In this document: piece by piece, positions 16,289-24,941 of the stretch
Layout of the letters: each line of letters opens with the position of its first letter
Numbering within the stretch: position 1 is the first letter of the stretch
Assembly: GCF_019075875.1 (NCBI RefSeq)
Contig: NZ_JAHOOZ010000001.1
Span: 4,768,501-4,832,500 of the forward strand
Direction of reading: 5' to 3'
Source of the DNA: Novosphingobium sp. G106
GTDB lineage: Bacteria; Pseudomonadota; Alphaproteobacteria; Sphingomonadales; Sphingomonadaceae
Length of the DNA stretch: 64,000 bases
The notes under the pieces: generated by a model
Database searches by the model: none
What the model was told of the DNA's origin: nothing
The model's input: only the letters and a program-made list of their open reading frames with translations
Made by a program: the position numbers and the translations under genes

Positions 16289-16723
16289 TTAGCGGCCGAG
16301 CTGGCTGCCGAGGATCAGGCCGATCGCGCCGGTGGCGATCGCGGCCATGATGATGTCGCCGTTGGTGTCGCGGTAATAGCGATAGCCGGCGCGCGGCGGC
16401 GGCAGGTCATAGCGGCGCCAGTCGTTCACGTAGTAACGGCTGTTGTTCCAATAGGTGAAGCGCTGGCCTTCGCGCCAACGGCCACGATAGCCGTTGTAGC
16501 CGTAGCGGCCGCCATAGCTGTTCCAGCGATACTGCTGGCGACGGTTGTCGTGGCGGTCGTACTGGTCGCGGCGGCCGTCATGATTGCGATCACGGTTCCA
16601 TTCGCGGCGGTCCGAACGGCCATCGCGGTCACTGTCTCGGTTCTGTGCCACGGCGGGGACCGCGGTCACCACGCTGGCGATGGCAACAAGCCCCGCCATA
16701 GCGCCTGAAAAGATCTTGTTCAT
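16289..16723 (-). CDS. RcnB-like periplasmic protein
   Basis: 144 residues with a signal peptide (to about residue 27, AVAQ), then a highly charged Arg/Asp region (DRDGRSDRREWNRD) with DxDGR repeats and a Tyr/Arg-rich part ending in a hydrophobic Gly-rich C-terminus. The segment YWNNSRYYVNDWRRYDLPPPRAGYRYYR matches the RcnB family (named for a nickel/cobalt homeostasis protein of E. coli), though in sphingomonads the role is untested. ATG at 16723 has AAGGAG upstream. A perfect 11-base stem at about 16231-16272 lies downstream. Confidence 0.8.
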   Translation of the reverse strand: MNKIFSGAMAGLVAIASVVTAVPAVAQNRDSDRDGRSDRREWNRDRNHDGRRDQYDRHDNRRQQYRWNSYGGRYGYNGYRGRWREGQRFTYWNNSRYYVNDWRRYDLPPPRAGYRYYRDTNGDIIMAAIATGAIGLILGSQLGR

Positions 16724-16878
16724 ACCAGCTCCTTGCATTGCGCCGTTTTCGGCGTTTTCAGCGGGAGAACTAACGGCCCGGTAGCGCGCTTTGTTCCCCA
16801 CAGCGCTTATGGTTGTGCCCCATCGGTCCTGATCGCCACGTGAACGCTTCTGTCCACTACTGTACAGGAATTCCATGC

Positions 16879-16909
16879 AAAAAGGCCGTCAGGTTGCCCG
16901 GACGGCCTT
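16879..16909 (-). terminator. Rho-independent terminator of the minus-strand SDR operon
   Basis: AAGGCCGTC/GACGGCCTT, nine perfect pairs with a ten-base loop, followed on the minus strand by a T run. It closes the operon that ends with the SDR gene at 16934. Confidence 0.85.
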
Positions 16910-16933
16910 CGTGTGTCGGCAGTTGTGAAAAGC

Positions 16934-17683
16934 TCAGCTGACGACGCGGCCGCCGTTCACGCCGATCGTCTGGCCGGTGACGTAGCTCGATTCCTCGAGG
17001 CACAGCCAGGCGCAGGCATTGGCGATGTCGTTGGGCTCGCCCATGCGGCGCACGGGCAGGGTCTGGAGCAGGACCTCGGTCGGGATCTGGAAGCGGTCGC
17101 GGTTGGCTTCGGACATGATCGTGCCCATGACCGAGCCCGGCGGGATGTTGTTCACGGTGATCCCGTGGGGGCCGAATTCCTGCGCCATCGAGCGCGTCAT
17201 CGTCACCACCGCGCCCTTCGACGAGGAATAGGGGATCATGTTGATCGCGCCGGTCTGCGCCGACGAGGACGAGATGTTGACGATGCGGCCCCACTTGGCG
17301 GCCTTCATGTCGGGCAGCACTTCCTGGGTCATCAGGAACGGCCCCCGCACGTTTACCGCATAGATGAAGTCCCAGCGGTCCTCGGTCAGTTCCTCGAACG
17401 GCGTGAAATCGGTGACGCCGGCGTTGTTCACCAGGATCGTGATCGGGCCGAAAGCTTCTCGCAGCTTCTCGATCGCGGCCTTGACCGGCGCACGCAGCGA
17501 GACGTCGGCGCCCAGCGCGATCGCCTTGCCGCCGGCCGCCTTGATCGCGTCGACGGTCTCGGCGCAGCGCGCTTCGTCGAGGTCGAGCACGCCGATGGCG
17601 ATGCCGTCTTTGGCCAGCCGCTTGGCGCAGGCCGCGCCGATGCCGGCCGCCGCGCCGGTGACGAGGGCTACTCGGTAGGTCAT
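16934..17683 (-). CDS. SDR family NAD(P)-dependent oxidoreductase
   Basis: A 249-residue classical SDR: TGAAAGIG at 9-16 binds the cofactor, NNAG at 86-89, catalytic Ser near 139, Tyr152 and Lys156 (YSSSK). Asp34 after the second strand suggests NAD preference. Probably oxidises or reduces an alcohol/ketone in the catabolic block. It is the last gene of a minus-strand series with 17701-18444 and 18455-19843, spaced 17 and 10 bases apart. Confidence 0.9.
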   Translation of the reverse strand: MTYRVALVTGAAAGIGAACAKRLAKDGIAIGVLDLDEARCAETVDAIKAAGGKAIALGADVSLRAPVKAAIEKLREAFGPITILVNNAGVTDFTPFEELTEDRWDFIYAVNVRGPFLMTQEVLPDMKAAKWGRIVNISSSSAQTGAINMIPYSSSKGAVVTMTRSMAQEFGPHGITVNNIPPGSVMGTIMSEANRDRFQIPTEVLLQTLPVRRMGEPNDIANACAWLCLEESSYVTGQTIGVNGGRVVS

Positions 17684-17700
17684 GATTCGTCTCTCCCGGA

Positions 17701-18444
17701 TCAGGTGTTCGCTGCACCATTAGCGAGAATGTTGCCGCCGGTAACCCAGCTTGCCTGAGGGCTTGCGAGGAAGGCGACGACCGCGGCGATTTCGTCGGCA
17801 GTGCCGATGCGCTTGAACGGCGAGGCATTGGCGAAGAACTCGGTGTACTGCGGCGAGGCGTCGATCATGCCGGGGCTGGTGGCCCCCGGGATTACCGTGT
17901 TGACCGTGATCCCACGCGCGCCGAGTTCGCGTGCCCAGCTTTCGGTGAAGCTCTCGATGGCCTTCTTGGCGGCCGAATAGAGTCCGGCGCCGGCGAGCGG
18001 ATATTTCGCTACCGAGGAGCTGAAATTGATTATGCGGCCGTTGTCCTGAAGGCGCTTGGCCGCCTCGCTGGCGATGTAGAGCGGGCCGAAGACGTTGATG
18101 CCGAAGATATAATCGATGTCTTCGTCTGTCACTTCGGCAAGCGCACCGCTGCCGCTGACGCCCGAATTGTTGACGACGATGTCGAGCCGACCGGGGTTGC
18201 GGTCGATCTCAGCGAACATCGCCTTCACTTCGGCGCGCTGGGCGATATCGGCTTGGTAGGCGATGGCCTTGCCGCCCTTGGCTTCGATCTCGGCGACGGT
18301 CTGCTCGGCGCCGGCCTTGCTATGCGCGTAGTGGGCAACGATCGAGGCGCCGTCCTCGGCGAGGCGCAGCGCGATCTCGCGTCCGATCCCGCGCCCGGCT
18401 CCGGTGACGAGCGCGACTTTTCCTGTGAGCGGCTTGTCGGTCAT
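17701..18444 (-). CDS. SDR family oxidoreductase
   Basis: A 247-residue classical SDR with TGAGRGIG at 14-21, NNSG at 92-95, Ser143, Tyr156 and Lys160 (YSAAKK). The residue pattern after the second strand (HYAHSKAG) suggests NADP preference. Resembles 3-oxoacyl-ACP reductase-like enzymes (FabG type), but its substrate is not determined by sequence. Middle gene of the three-gene operon with the LuxE-like protein upstream. Confidence 0.9.
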   Translation of the reverse strand: MTDKPLTGKVALVTGAGRGIGREIALRLAEDGASIVAHYAHSKAGAEQTVAEIEAKGGKAIAYQADIAQRAEVKAMFAEIDRNPGRLDIVVNNSGVSGSGALAEVTDEDIDYIFGINVFGPLYIASEAAKRLQDNGRIINFSSSVAKYPLAGAGLYSAAKKAIESFTESWARELGARGITVNTVIPGATSPGMIDASPQYTEFFANASPFKRIGTADEIAAVVAFLASPQASWVTGGNILANGAANT

Positions 18445-18454
18445 CGTTCTCTCC

Positions 18455-19843
18455 TCAACCCTCGCCGGCGACGAATTCCATGAACTCGTTGTAGGCCTGC
18501 TGCGATCCCGCGCAGGTGATCTTGTCGTCGCCGCCTTCGTTCTCGGCGAAACGGCGGATCGTCTTGCCGACGCGGGGGCTGTCCCAACCGCAGTCGCATT
18601 TGCCGTCCCAGTGCACGGTCACCTCGTCGCCCGAAGTGAAGCCGCCCCAGTAGGACAGCGGCACTAGGTCGACGAGCACAAGCCGGCCCTTCTGTACGCC
18701 TTCGCGCGGCAGGGCCTCGCCCTCGGCGCCCATCAGTAGCGGCACCGAATAGGGCGGCAGGTGGAAGAAGCCCGCCGCGCAGAGCGGGGCGTTGCCGATG
18801 CATTCGGAGAAGCCGTACTGGTTGCCCATGCGGTCGATGTTGAAGAACTGCTTGATCTGGTCTTCCCAGTCCTCGGGCGCGTCCTTGTAACCCTTCATGC
18901 CGCCGCCACCCATGATGATCGAGCCGGGCGCGAAGTTGCAGCGCACGCCGCGGTCGAGCCCGGCGCGGGCGACGCGGTACATGTCGGCGAACGTGCCGCC
19001 GATCTTCACCTGCTGGCCGTCGAAGCGCTCGATCATGCGGCCGAACCAGGCATCGAGGTCGCCGTCGCGCGCGCGGCCCTGGGCGAGCATCTGCTGGCGC
19101 TGTTCGAGCAGTGCCGGATCGAGGCCCAGGCTGGCGACTTCGCCCTTGTCCTCGGCAGACTGCAGCCGGCCCGACAGCGCCATCAGGTCGGCCGGGATGT
19201 GGGTGTCGTAGAGCGTGTGATAGTTCGCCTCGCCGCCCGCCATCTCGACGTTGAACAGGCTCATCATCTTGAGCATCGTCTGGTAGCCGCCGCGGTAGCC
19301 CGGGAAGAAGGTGGGCAGCTTGGTCTCCCAGGCGTTCACCCCGCTGGCGGCGTAGTTGACGTTGTAGAAGTGGAACTTCCACGGCCCGAACTCGTCGTAG
19401 GACCGCGGTACGAAGCTGAGCTTGCCGGTGGTACCGCTGGAGTAGGTGACGAGCATGCCGAACTTCTCGAGCCGCCCCAGCCATTCCTCGATCGTCTTTA
19501 GGCCGGTCAGGTCCACCTGCGTGAGGTCGTGCGCGGTCAGCTTGTCGAGCCAGCCGGTGAGTTTGGCGAAGTCGCGGTTCTCGATGATCTGGATCGGATA
19601 GTTCTTGAGCACGCGGTGGTCGAAGCTGACCGGGAGCAGGTCCTCGATCCGGTCGATCGTGTCCACGCCCTGGCGATCGGCCAACTTTTTCAGCGCAGGA
19701 ATGCGGTCGCGCAGGCGGCGGAACATGATCCGCGCCGCTTCCAGCTGCAGCTTCTCGCGCTCCTCGCGCGGGATCGCCATGAGTTCGTCCCACGAGCGGT
19801 AGGTCCAGGCAGCCGGATTGTCGGGCAGGAGGCTGATCGCCAT
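18455..19843 (-). CDS. LuxE-like acyl-adenylating enzyme
   Basis: A 462-residue protein of the acyl-protein synthetase (LuxE)/phenylacetate-CoA ligase-like branch of adenylate-forming enzymes. The P-loop SSGTTGK is at 135-141, followed by LSFVPRS; a later GFSECIG-like segment and a C-terminal DGKCDCGW..VGKTIRRF part complete the adenylation core. No phosphopantetheine site or reductase domain is fused. It probably activates a carboxylate as acyl-AMP and passes it to CoA or a protein thiol. First gene of an operon with two SDRs. Exact product uncertain. Confidence 0.75.
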   Translation of the reverse strand: MAISLLPDNPAAWTYRSWDELMAIPREEREKLQLEAARIMFRRLRDRIPALKKLADRQGVDTIDRIEDLLPVSFDHRVLKNYPIQIIENRDFAKLTGWLDKLTAHDLTQVDLTGLKTIEEWLGRLEKFGMLVTYSSGTTGKLSFVPRSYDEFGPWKFHFYNVNYAASGVNAWETKLPTFFPGYRGGYQTMLKMMSLFNVEMAGGEANYHTLYDTHIPADLMALSGRLQSAEDKGEVASLGLDPALLEQRQQMLAQGRARDGDLDAWFGRMIERFDGQQVKIGGTFADMYRVARAGLDRGVRCNFAPGSIIMGGGGMKGYKDAPEDWEDQIKQFFNIDRMGNQYGFSECIGNAPLCAAGFFHLPPYSVPLLMGAEGEALPREGVQKGRLVLVDLVPLSYWGGFTSGDEVTVHWDGKCDCGWDSPRVGKTIRRFAENEGGDDKITCAGSQQAYNEFMEFVAGEG

Positions 19844-19933
19844 CGGGGTTCCTCTCTCGCTTTCTGTGCTTGCTGATCACTTTGTTAGCGGGCGGGGTGA
19901 GCGAGGTCAATCGAAGGACGGCACTCTTTAAGA

Positions 19934-20521
19934 TTACTTGGCTCGGATTTGCGCCGAGGCCGCGTTCAGGCGGGAGACGATCTCGGTCATTAGGCCCGAA
20001 GCCTCCGTGCCCTCCCGGCTCGCGCAGTTCGTCGGAAGGAGGAAAGAGCCCCAATTGGACTTGTTGAGGAAATTGATCCCGGCGAGGCTGGGCTTCGCCT
20101 TGTCCGGCATGCAGCCGCGCGGATAGGCCTCGCCGGCATAGCCGCGGACCGGATCGTCGGGGCCGAGCGCCATCGGGCGCAGCAGCGCTGCCTGTTTGCG
20201 CAGGGCTTCGAACTCGCTCTGCGGCAGCGCGAAGCTCTGGCGTCGCTCGGCAAGGTCGGCAGCACTTTCCTCGGTCGGCTCGTCGGCGCGCTCGGGCGTG
20301 TCGAGATATTCGACGGTGCCGCCGGGCGTGATCGACCAGGAATGGAAACGCCACATGCCGTCGGCCAGGCGGACCCGCTGCCAGACGGTGATCGTGTCGC
20401 CGGCCAGCGCGTAGATGCCGGGCGCAGCTGCATCGCCGACGAGACTGCGGGTTGGCGGTATGGGCTGCTTGCAGCCGCAGAGAGCGAGGGCGACCGAGAG
20501 GGCAAGAAAACGCGGACTCAT
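19934..20521 (-). CDS. Putative lipoprotein, unknown function
   Basis: 195 residues with a short signal peptide and lipobox ALCGC (cysteine at about 17), so it should be anchored in a membrane. The mature part has no known motif. It contains three cysteines apart from the lipid anchor that could form disulfides. Stands alone between the LuxE-like operon and the esterase gene. Confidence 0.7.
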   Translation of the reverse strand: MSPRFLALSVALALCGCKQPIPPTRSLVGDAAAPGIYALAGDTITVWQRVRLADGMWRFHSWSITPGGTVEYLDTPERADEPTEESAADLAERRQSFALPQSEFEALRKQAALLRPMALGPDDPVRGYAGEAYPRGCMPDKAKPSLAGINFLNKSNWGSFLLPTNCASREGTEASGLMTEIVSRLNAASAQIRAK

Positions 20522-20585
20522 GCGCGTTCTCTTGGCATCGGCCGGGGCCTGTCCGCAAATGCAGTGGGCGGGTTTTCCCGCGGTA

Positions 20586-21452
20586 TCAGCCCAGGATGCG
20601 CTCGACGAAGCCGACGACTTCCTCGAAGGTCTCCGCTGCGCCGGTCAGGTCCAGGCTGCGGATCACGGCGACGTGCTCCATGCCGTCGATCGCGCTCAGC
20701 CTGGAACTGACGCCGGCGGCGGTGAGCTTTTCGTGGAACAGTAGCGAATCGTCGTAGAGCACCTCGCCCTTGCCGACGCTGACCAGCGTCGGCGGGTAGG
20801 CCGCGATCTGTGCGAGCAGCGGCGAGGCGAGGGGATGCTCCGGGTCGAAGCCCTGGAGGTATAGTTCCGCGGCGACGTCGGCCGATTCCTTAGAGAACAT
20901 CGGATCGCTGGCGGCATTGCCGGCATAGCAGGGCGACGAGACGCGCAGGTCGAGCCAGGCCGACAGGAGCACGAGCCCGTCGATCCGCGGTCCGCCGCGC
21001 GCGGCCGTCAGCACGCCGAGGCCCGCCGCAAGTCCGCCGCCTGCCGAATCGCCGCCGACGATCAGCCGCGCGTCGCCGATTTCCGCACGGAGCGCGGTCA
21101 GCGCGGTCAGCGCGTCGGTGAGGCCCGCGGGGAAGGGACCCTCGGGCGCGAGGCGGTATTGCGGCACCACCACCTCGACGCCGCAGCGCGCTGCGAGCGC
21201 CTCGGCAAACAGGCTTTCGAACTCGGGCTGGCCGATGCGAAAGCCGCCGCCGTGGAGCATGAGGACATAGCCGCGCGGCGGGCCGTCGGGTGCGAACCGC
21301 AAGGTGCGCAGGCCACCCATGGTCGTTTCGAGCGGCGGCCTCGCCGTCTTCCACGCGCCGGCGTCGACTGCCGCCTGCATCTGTCCGCGCCGCTCGGCAA
21401 GGTCCGCCGGGGCCGGGCGGCCCGGCCGCAGCGGTGGAAGGTCTATGTTCAT
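20586..21452 (-). CDS. Alpha/beta hydrolase (hormone-sensitive-lipase family esterase)
   Basis: 288 residues with the HGGG oxyanion motif at 67-70, nucleophile Ser136 in GDSAG, an acid in GKGEVLYDDS and His in MEHV near residue 263, the full triad of bacterial HSL esterases. Expected to hydrolyse carboxylic esters or lactones in the cytoplasm. Upstream lies the flavin monooxygenase on the same strand (39-base gap), so hydrolysis of a lactone made by that enzyme is a reasonable guess. Confidence 0.88.
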   Translation of the reverse strand: MNIDLPPLRPGRPAPADLAERRGQMQAAVDAGAWKTARPPLETTMGGLRTLRFAPDGPPRGYVLMLHGGGFRIGQPEFESLFAEALAARCGVEVVVPQYRLAPEGPFPAGLTDALTALTALRAEIGDARLIVGGDSAGGGLAAGLGVLTAARGGPRIDGLVLLSAWLDLRVSSPCYAGNAASDPMFSKESADVAAELYLQGFDPEHPLASPLLAQIAAYPPTLVSVGKGEVLYDDSLLFHEKLTAAGVSSRLSAIDGMEHVAVIRSLDLTGAAETFEEVVGFVERILG

Positions 21453-21491
21453 GAATCCGCTCCCGATTATCCTTTGATGGAAACCGAAAGC

Positions 21492-22658
21492 CTATTCTGC
21501 CGCCTGCTGCAAGGCGATCGATGCTTCGAGACTGCCGGCGACGCGCTTCGCGCCCATCGCCTTCAGTTCGGGGATCACATAGTCGCCCAGCAGCGTGATG
21601 CATTCGAGCACGGCGTCCTGCGGCAGGTAGCCGAAATTGACGTAGCACAGCACTTGGTCGACCCCCGCGTCCTCGTACTTGAGGAACTTCTTGAGGCATT
21701 CCTCGGGGGTGCCGATGATGACCATGTCCTCACGGTCGAAGTGGTCCATGTCGAAGCCGCCTTCGGCCTGCTTCTTGAGCAGGGGGAAGGCCTTCTCCTG
21801 CACTTCGGGCGGCATATGCGCGAGTTCCCACTTGAGCGTGAACTCGGCGACCGAGGCGTACCACCACCAAACCGATTCCCAGAGGCGATTGGTCTCGAGC
21901 TTGGCGCGCGATTCGGTGCAATGGACCAGCGTATAGACGCCGACCTTGTTGGTATGGATCGAGGTCACCGGCACGGCGCGGGTCTGCTCTTCGCGATAGG
22001 CGCGGATCAGTTCGGCCAGCTTGTCGAGCGGCTGCATGATCGAGAAGCACAGCAGGCCCAGCCCGTTGGCGCCGGCCATGCGGATCGTCTCTTCGGACGA
22101 AGCCGCCATCCAGCAGGGCGGGTGCGGAAACTGGTAAGGCTTGGGCGTGACCATGCGCTTGGGGAAGTCGAGATATTCCGAGTGTTCCTCGTAATATTCC
22201 TCGGCCCACATGCCGGTCACCGTCTTCGCCGCGGCGAGCATCTTCTTCTTGGAATTGGCCACGTCGACCTTGAAGGCGATCTGCTCCATGGGCGTCGAGC
22301 GGCCCATGCCCCATTCGACCCGGCCGCGCGACAACAGGTCTACGGTGGCGACCTTCTCGGCGACGCGTGCCGGATGGATGAATTCGTGCGGCATCAGCGC
22401 GACGCCGAAGCCGAGGCGGATGTTCTCGGTGATCTGCGATAGCGCCCCCAGCACCACGTCGTTGCAGGGCATGTGGCTGCGGCCCTCGCGGAAATGGTGC
22501 TCGACCAGCCAGGCGGTGTGGAAGCCCTTCTTGTCGGCCAGCGCGACCTGTTCGACGCAGTTCTTGTAGGCCATGCGCTCGGCCGTGCGCTGGCCCCAGG
22601 GATGTTCGCCCGCCCAGGGCTGTGGCGCTTCGAATTCGTAGAGTAGACCCAGTTCCAT
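21492..22658 (-). CDS. LLM-class flavin-dependent monooxygenase
   Basis: 388-residue luciferase-like TIM-barrel enzyme using reduced flavin. The N-terminus MELGLLYEFEAP, WLVEHHF, IRLGFGVALMPHEFIHPARVAEKVATVD and GRVEWGMGRS are the family's substrate and flavin-binding segments. Start at 22658 gives this N-terminus; the frame is open further. An SDR ends 14 bases upstream, so they form one transcript. Probably oxygenates a catabolic intermediate; a reductase partner is not evident nearby. Confidence 0.88.
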   Translation of the reverse strand: MELGLLYEFEAPQPWAGEHPWGQRTAERMAYKNCVEQVALADKKGFHTAWLVEHHFREGRSHMPCNDVVLGALSQITENIRLGFGVALMPHEFIHPARVAEKVATVDLLSRGRVEWGMGRSTPMEQIAFKVDVANSKKKMLAAAKTVTGMWAEEYYEEHSEYLDFPKRMVTPKPYQFPHPPCWMAASSEETIRMAGANGLGLLCFSIMQPLDKLAELIRAYREEQTRAVPVTSIHTNKVGVYTLVHCTESRAKLETNRLWESVWWWYASVAEFTLKWELAHMPPEVQEKAFPLLKKQAEGGFDMDHFDREDMVIIGTPEECLKKFLKYEDAGVDQVLCYVNFGYLPQDAVLECITLLGDYVIPELKAMGAKRVAGSLEASIALQQAAE

Positions 22659-22672
22659 TCGCCGCTCCCGCC

Positions 22673-23500
22673 TTAGTTGGTTTCGCCCATCTGCTTGCGC
22701 GTCAGCCGCCGCCCGCCGCAGAACTTGGTGCTCAGCGTGCTGTCGACGGCGATGTTCTGCCCCGATACGCCCGAGGCGAGATCGCTGAGCAGGAAGGCGA
22801 TCGTATTGGCGAGCTGCACGGGCTCGGTGAAGATCACCGTGTCGCTGGGATCGCGGCTGGCCTTGGCGCGCTCCGACATCGTCGTCGCCTTGTCGATCAC
22901 ACGCGCACTCATCACCGCGCCCGGCGAGACCGAATTCGCGCGGATGCCGAACTCGTGCCACTCGTTGGCCATGGTCCGGGTCAGCGCGATGATGCCCGAT
23001 TTGGCGGCGCCGTAAGGCCCGTGCCAGGGCGCGGCGTCCTTGGCGCTGACCGAGCCGATATTGACGATCGCGCCCGAACGGCCGGTGCGGATCCATTCGG
23101 CGGCAGCGTCGCGGCAGAGATAGAAGACATAGGCAAAGTTGAGCTGCAGCGTCTTCCAGAAGCTTTCGCCCGGGGTTTCCTCGAGCGGCATCCATTCCTC
23201 GCCGCGGGTGCCCCCGGCCACGCAGACGAGCCCGTCGATCGGCCCGAATTCAGCGAGCACGCGCGGGATGACCTGCTCGCATTGGGCCACGTCGAAGAGA
23301 TCGGCGGTCATCGTATGGATCGTGCCGCCGAGCGCCCGCACCTCGTCGGCGATGTCGGCGGCGTAGCTCTCGTCGCGGTCGAGGGCGATCACGGTACCGC
23401 CGGCCTTGGCCACCTGCCGGCAGGTCGCGCCGCCCATGCCCCCCTTGTGGATGCCCACGACAAGGATGGTCTTTCCCGTGAAGTCGAGTGCCAGAGTCAT
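22673..23500 (-). CDS. SDR family oxidoreductase
   Basis: 275 residues. The cofactor loop GIHKGGMGGA is a variant of the usual TGxxxGIG. The SDR core is otherwise complete: VCVAGG in place of NNAG, a Ser in IGSVS, and YGAAKSG with Tyr and Lys. Its longer C-terminus (CGGRRLTRKQM) is unusual. Lies between the amidohydrolase and the flavin monooxygenase in one minus-strand operon. Confidence 0.85.
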   Translation of the reverse strand: MTLALDFTGKTILVVGIHKGGMGGATCRQVAKAGGTVIALDRDESYAADIADEVRALGGTIHTMTADLFDVAQCEQVIPRVLAEFGPIDGLVCVAGGTRGEEWMPLEETPGESFWKTLQLNFAYVFYLCRDAAAEWIRTGRSGAIVNIGSVSAKDAAPWHGPYGAAKSGIIALTRTMANEWHEFGIRANSVSPGAVMSARVIDKATTMSERAKASRDPSDTVIFTEPVQLANTIAFLLSDLASGVSGQNIAVDSTLSTKFCGGRRLTRKQMGETN

Positions 23501-23591
23501 CGGCTCGCTCCTTTCCCAAATCCCGTTCCCGGGGGTGCGCCGGCGCCCTTTGCGGGCGTCCGGCGCGGTATTGCATCCCTTGCGGGGTAGA

Positions 23592-24791
23592 TCAGATCTT
23601 GATGTTGTAGAGCTTGGCTGCGTTCAGGCTCAGCACCTTGGAGCGCTCTTCCTGGGTCAGGCTCGACAGGCGCTCTTCGAGGTTGTCGATCGGGTAGAGC
23701 GAGGTCGGGTGCGGGAAGTCGGTCTCGAACAGGCAGTTGTCGATGCCGACCTTGTGCAGCATCTGCGAGACGTCCTTTTTCTCGAACCAGAAGCAGGCGT
23801 AGAAATTGCTCTTGAAGTATTCCGACGGGCGCTTCTCGAAGCCCTTGGTCTCGGCGATCTCGTCGAGCTGGTAGTCGAGCGCTTCCATCAGGAAGGGCAC
23901 CCAGCCGATGCCGCTCTCGACCGAGACGAACTTCAGCTTCTTGTAGCGGTCGAGAATGCCTGAATAGATCAGGTTCGACACGGTCGCGCCGTTGTTGAAG
24001 AAGATCATCGCGCCCGAAATGCCCGAGCGCAGGTCATAGGACAGCGACGGCCAGCCCTGCTTGCCCATCCAATCGATCGCGGTTTCCGAGGCGCCGATGT
24101 GGAAGTTGATCGGGATGTCCTTGTCGTTGCAGACTTCCCAGAGCGGATACCAGTGCTCGGTGCCCAGGTCGGGGATCAGGTTGCCGTCCTCGTCCTTGCT
24201 GGTGTGCGGGTCCGAGTTGATGTTGATGCCCTTGAGGCCCATCGCCGCGCAGCGCTCGGTCTCCTTGACCGCCTGCTTGACGTCCCACCAGGGTAGGAGG
24301 GCCATCGGGAACAGGCGCTGGCCGCTCTCTTCCTGGATTTCGGCCATGGCGTCGTTGTACATCTGGACCACGGCCAGACGCAGCTCGGGGTCGACACGTG
24401 CCGAGGCCTGGCCGCCGAAGCCGAGGATGTTGGGATAGACGATCTGGGCGAAGATGCCCGCATCGTCCATCACCTTCAGGCGTTCCTTGACGTTCGACGA
24501 GCCGGCGTGGACGTCCTCGAACTGCAGCTTGAGGAACTTGTCGAGGTCGCGGACCTTGCCGCCTTCCTTGAGCACCGAGCTGTTCGGATGCGCGCCGGTG
24601 CCGATCGACTTGTCGCCGTCGATCACCCAGCAGCGTTGGCCGTTGAGCATCTTCACCTGCGGCACGCGGTCGCGCAGCGAGGCGGGCGCGCGCTTGATCC
24701 ACATGTCGTGCGGTTCGGTGAGGTGGGTATCGGCGTCGATGATCTTGATCGTCGACTTGGCCTGCGGGCGATCTAGGGTTTCGGTGGACAT
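23592..24791 (-). CDS. Amidohydrolase family protein (ACMSD-like)
   Basis: 399-residue TIM-barrel metal enzyme. DADTHLTEP near the N-terminus gives the H-x-E type metal site, NFHIGASE in the middle the next His, and ETDFPHPTS near the C-terminus the catalytic Asp. This pattern is that of amidohydrolase-2/ACMSD relatives that hydrolyse or decarboxylate ring-cleavage and related products. ATG at 24791 has GGAGA upstream. Probably the first gene of the operon running down to the esterase. Confidence 0.87.
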   Translation of the reverse strand: MSTETLDRPQAKSTIKIIDADTHLTEPHDMWIKRAPASLRDRVPQVKMLNGQRCWVIDGDKSIGTGAHPNSSVLKEGGKVRDLDKFLKLQFEDVHAGSSNVKERLKVMDDAGIFAQIVYPNILGFGGQASARVDPELRLAVVQMYNDAMAEIQEESGQRLFPMALLPWWDVKQAVKETERCAAMGLKGININSDPHTSKDEDGNLIPDLGTEHWYPLWEVCNDKDIPINFHIGASETAIDWMGKQGWPSLSYDLRSGISGAMIFFNNGATVSNLIYSGILDRYKKLKFVSVESGIGWVPFLMEALDYQLDEIAETKGFEKRPSEYFKSNFYACFWFEKKDVSQMLHKVGIDNCLFETDFPHPTSLYPIDNLEERLSSLTQEERSKVLSLNAAKLYNIKI

Positions 24792-24941
24792 TCGCTTCTC
24801 CAATCCTGCGTTGCCGCTTCAATCGTCTCGGCGGCATCCCGCGGCAATGGCCGCCCCTCCATGTGCCATGACCGATCGTCCACGCTGAGACGGCTTGGGC
24901 CGGGCATTTCCTCCAGCTATCATGCTCGATCGTCCAGCCCG

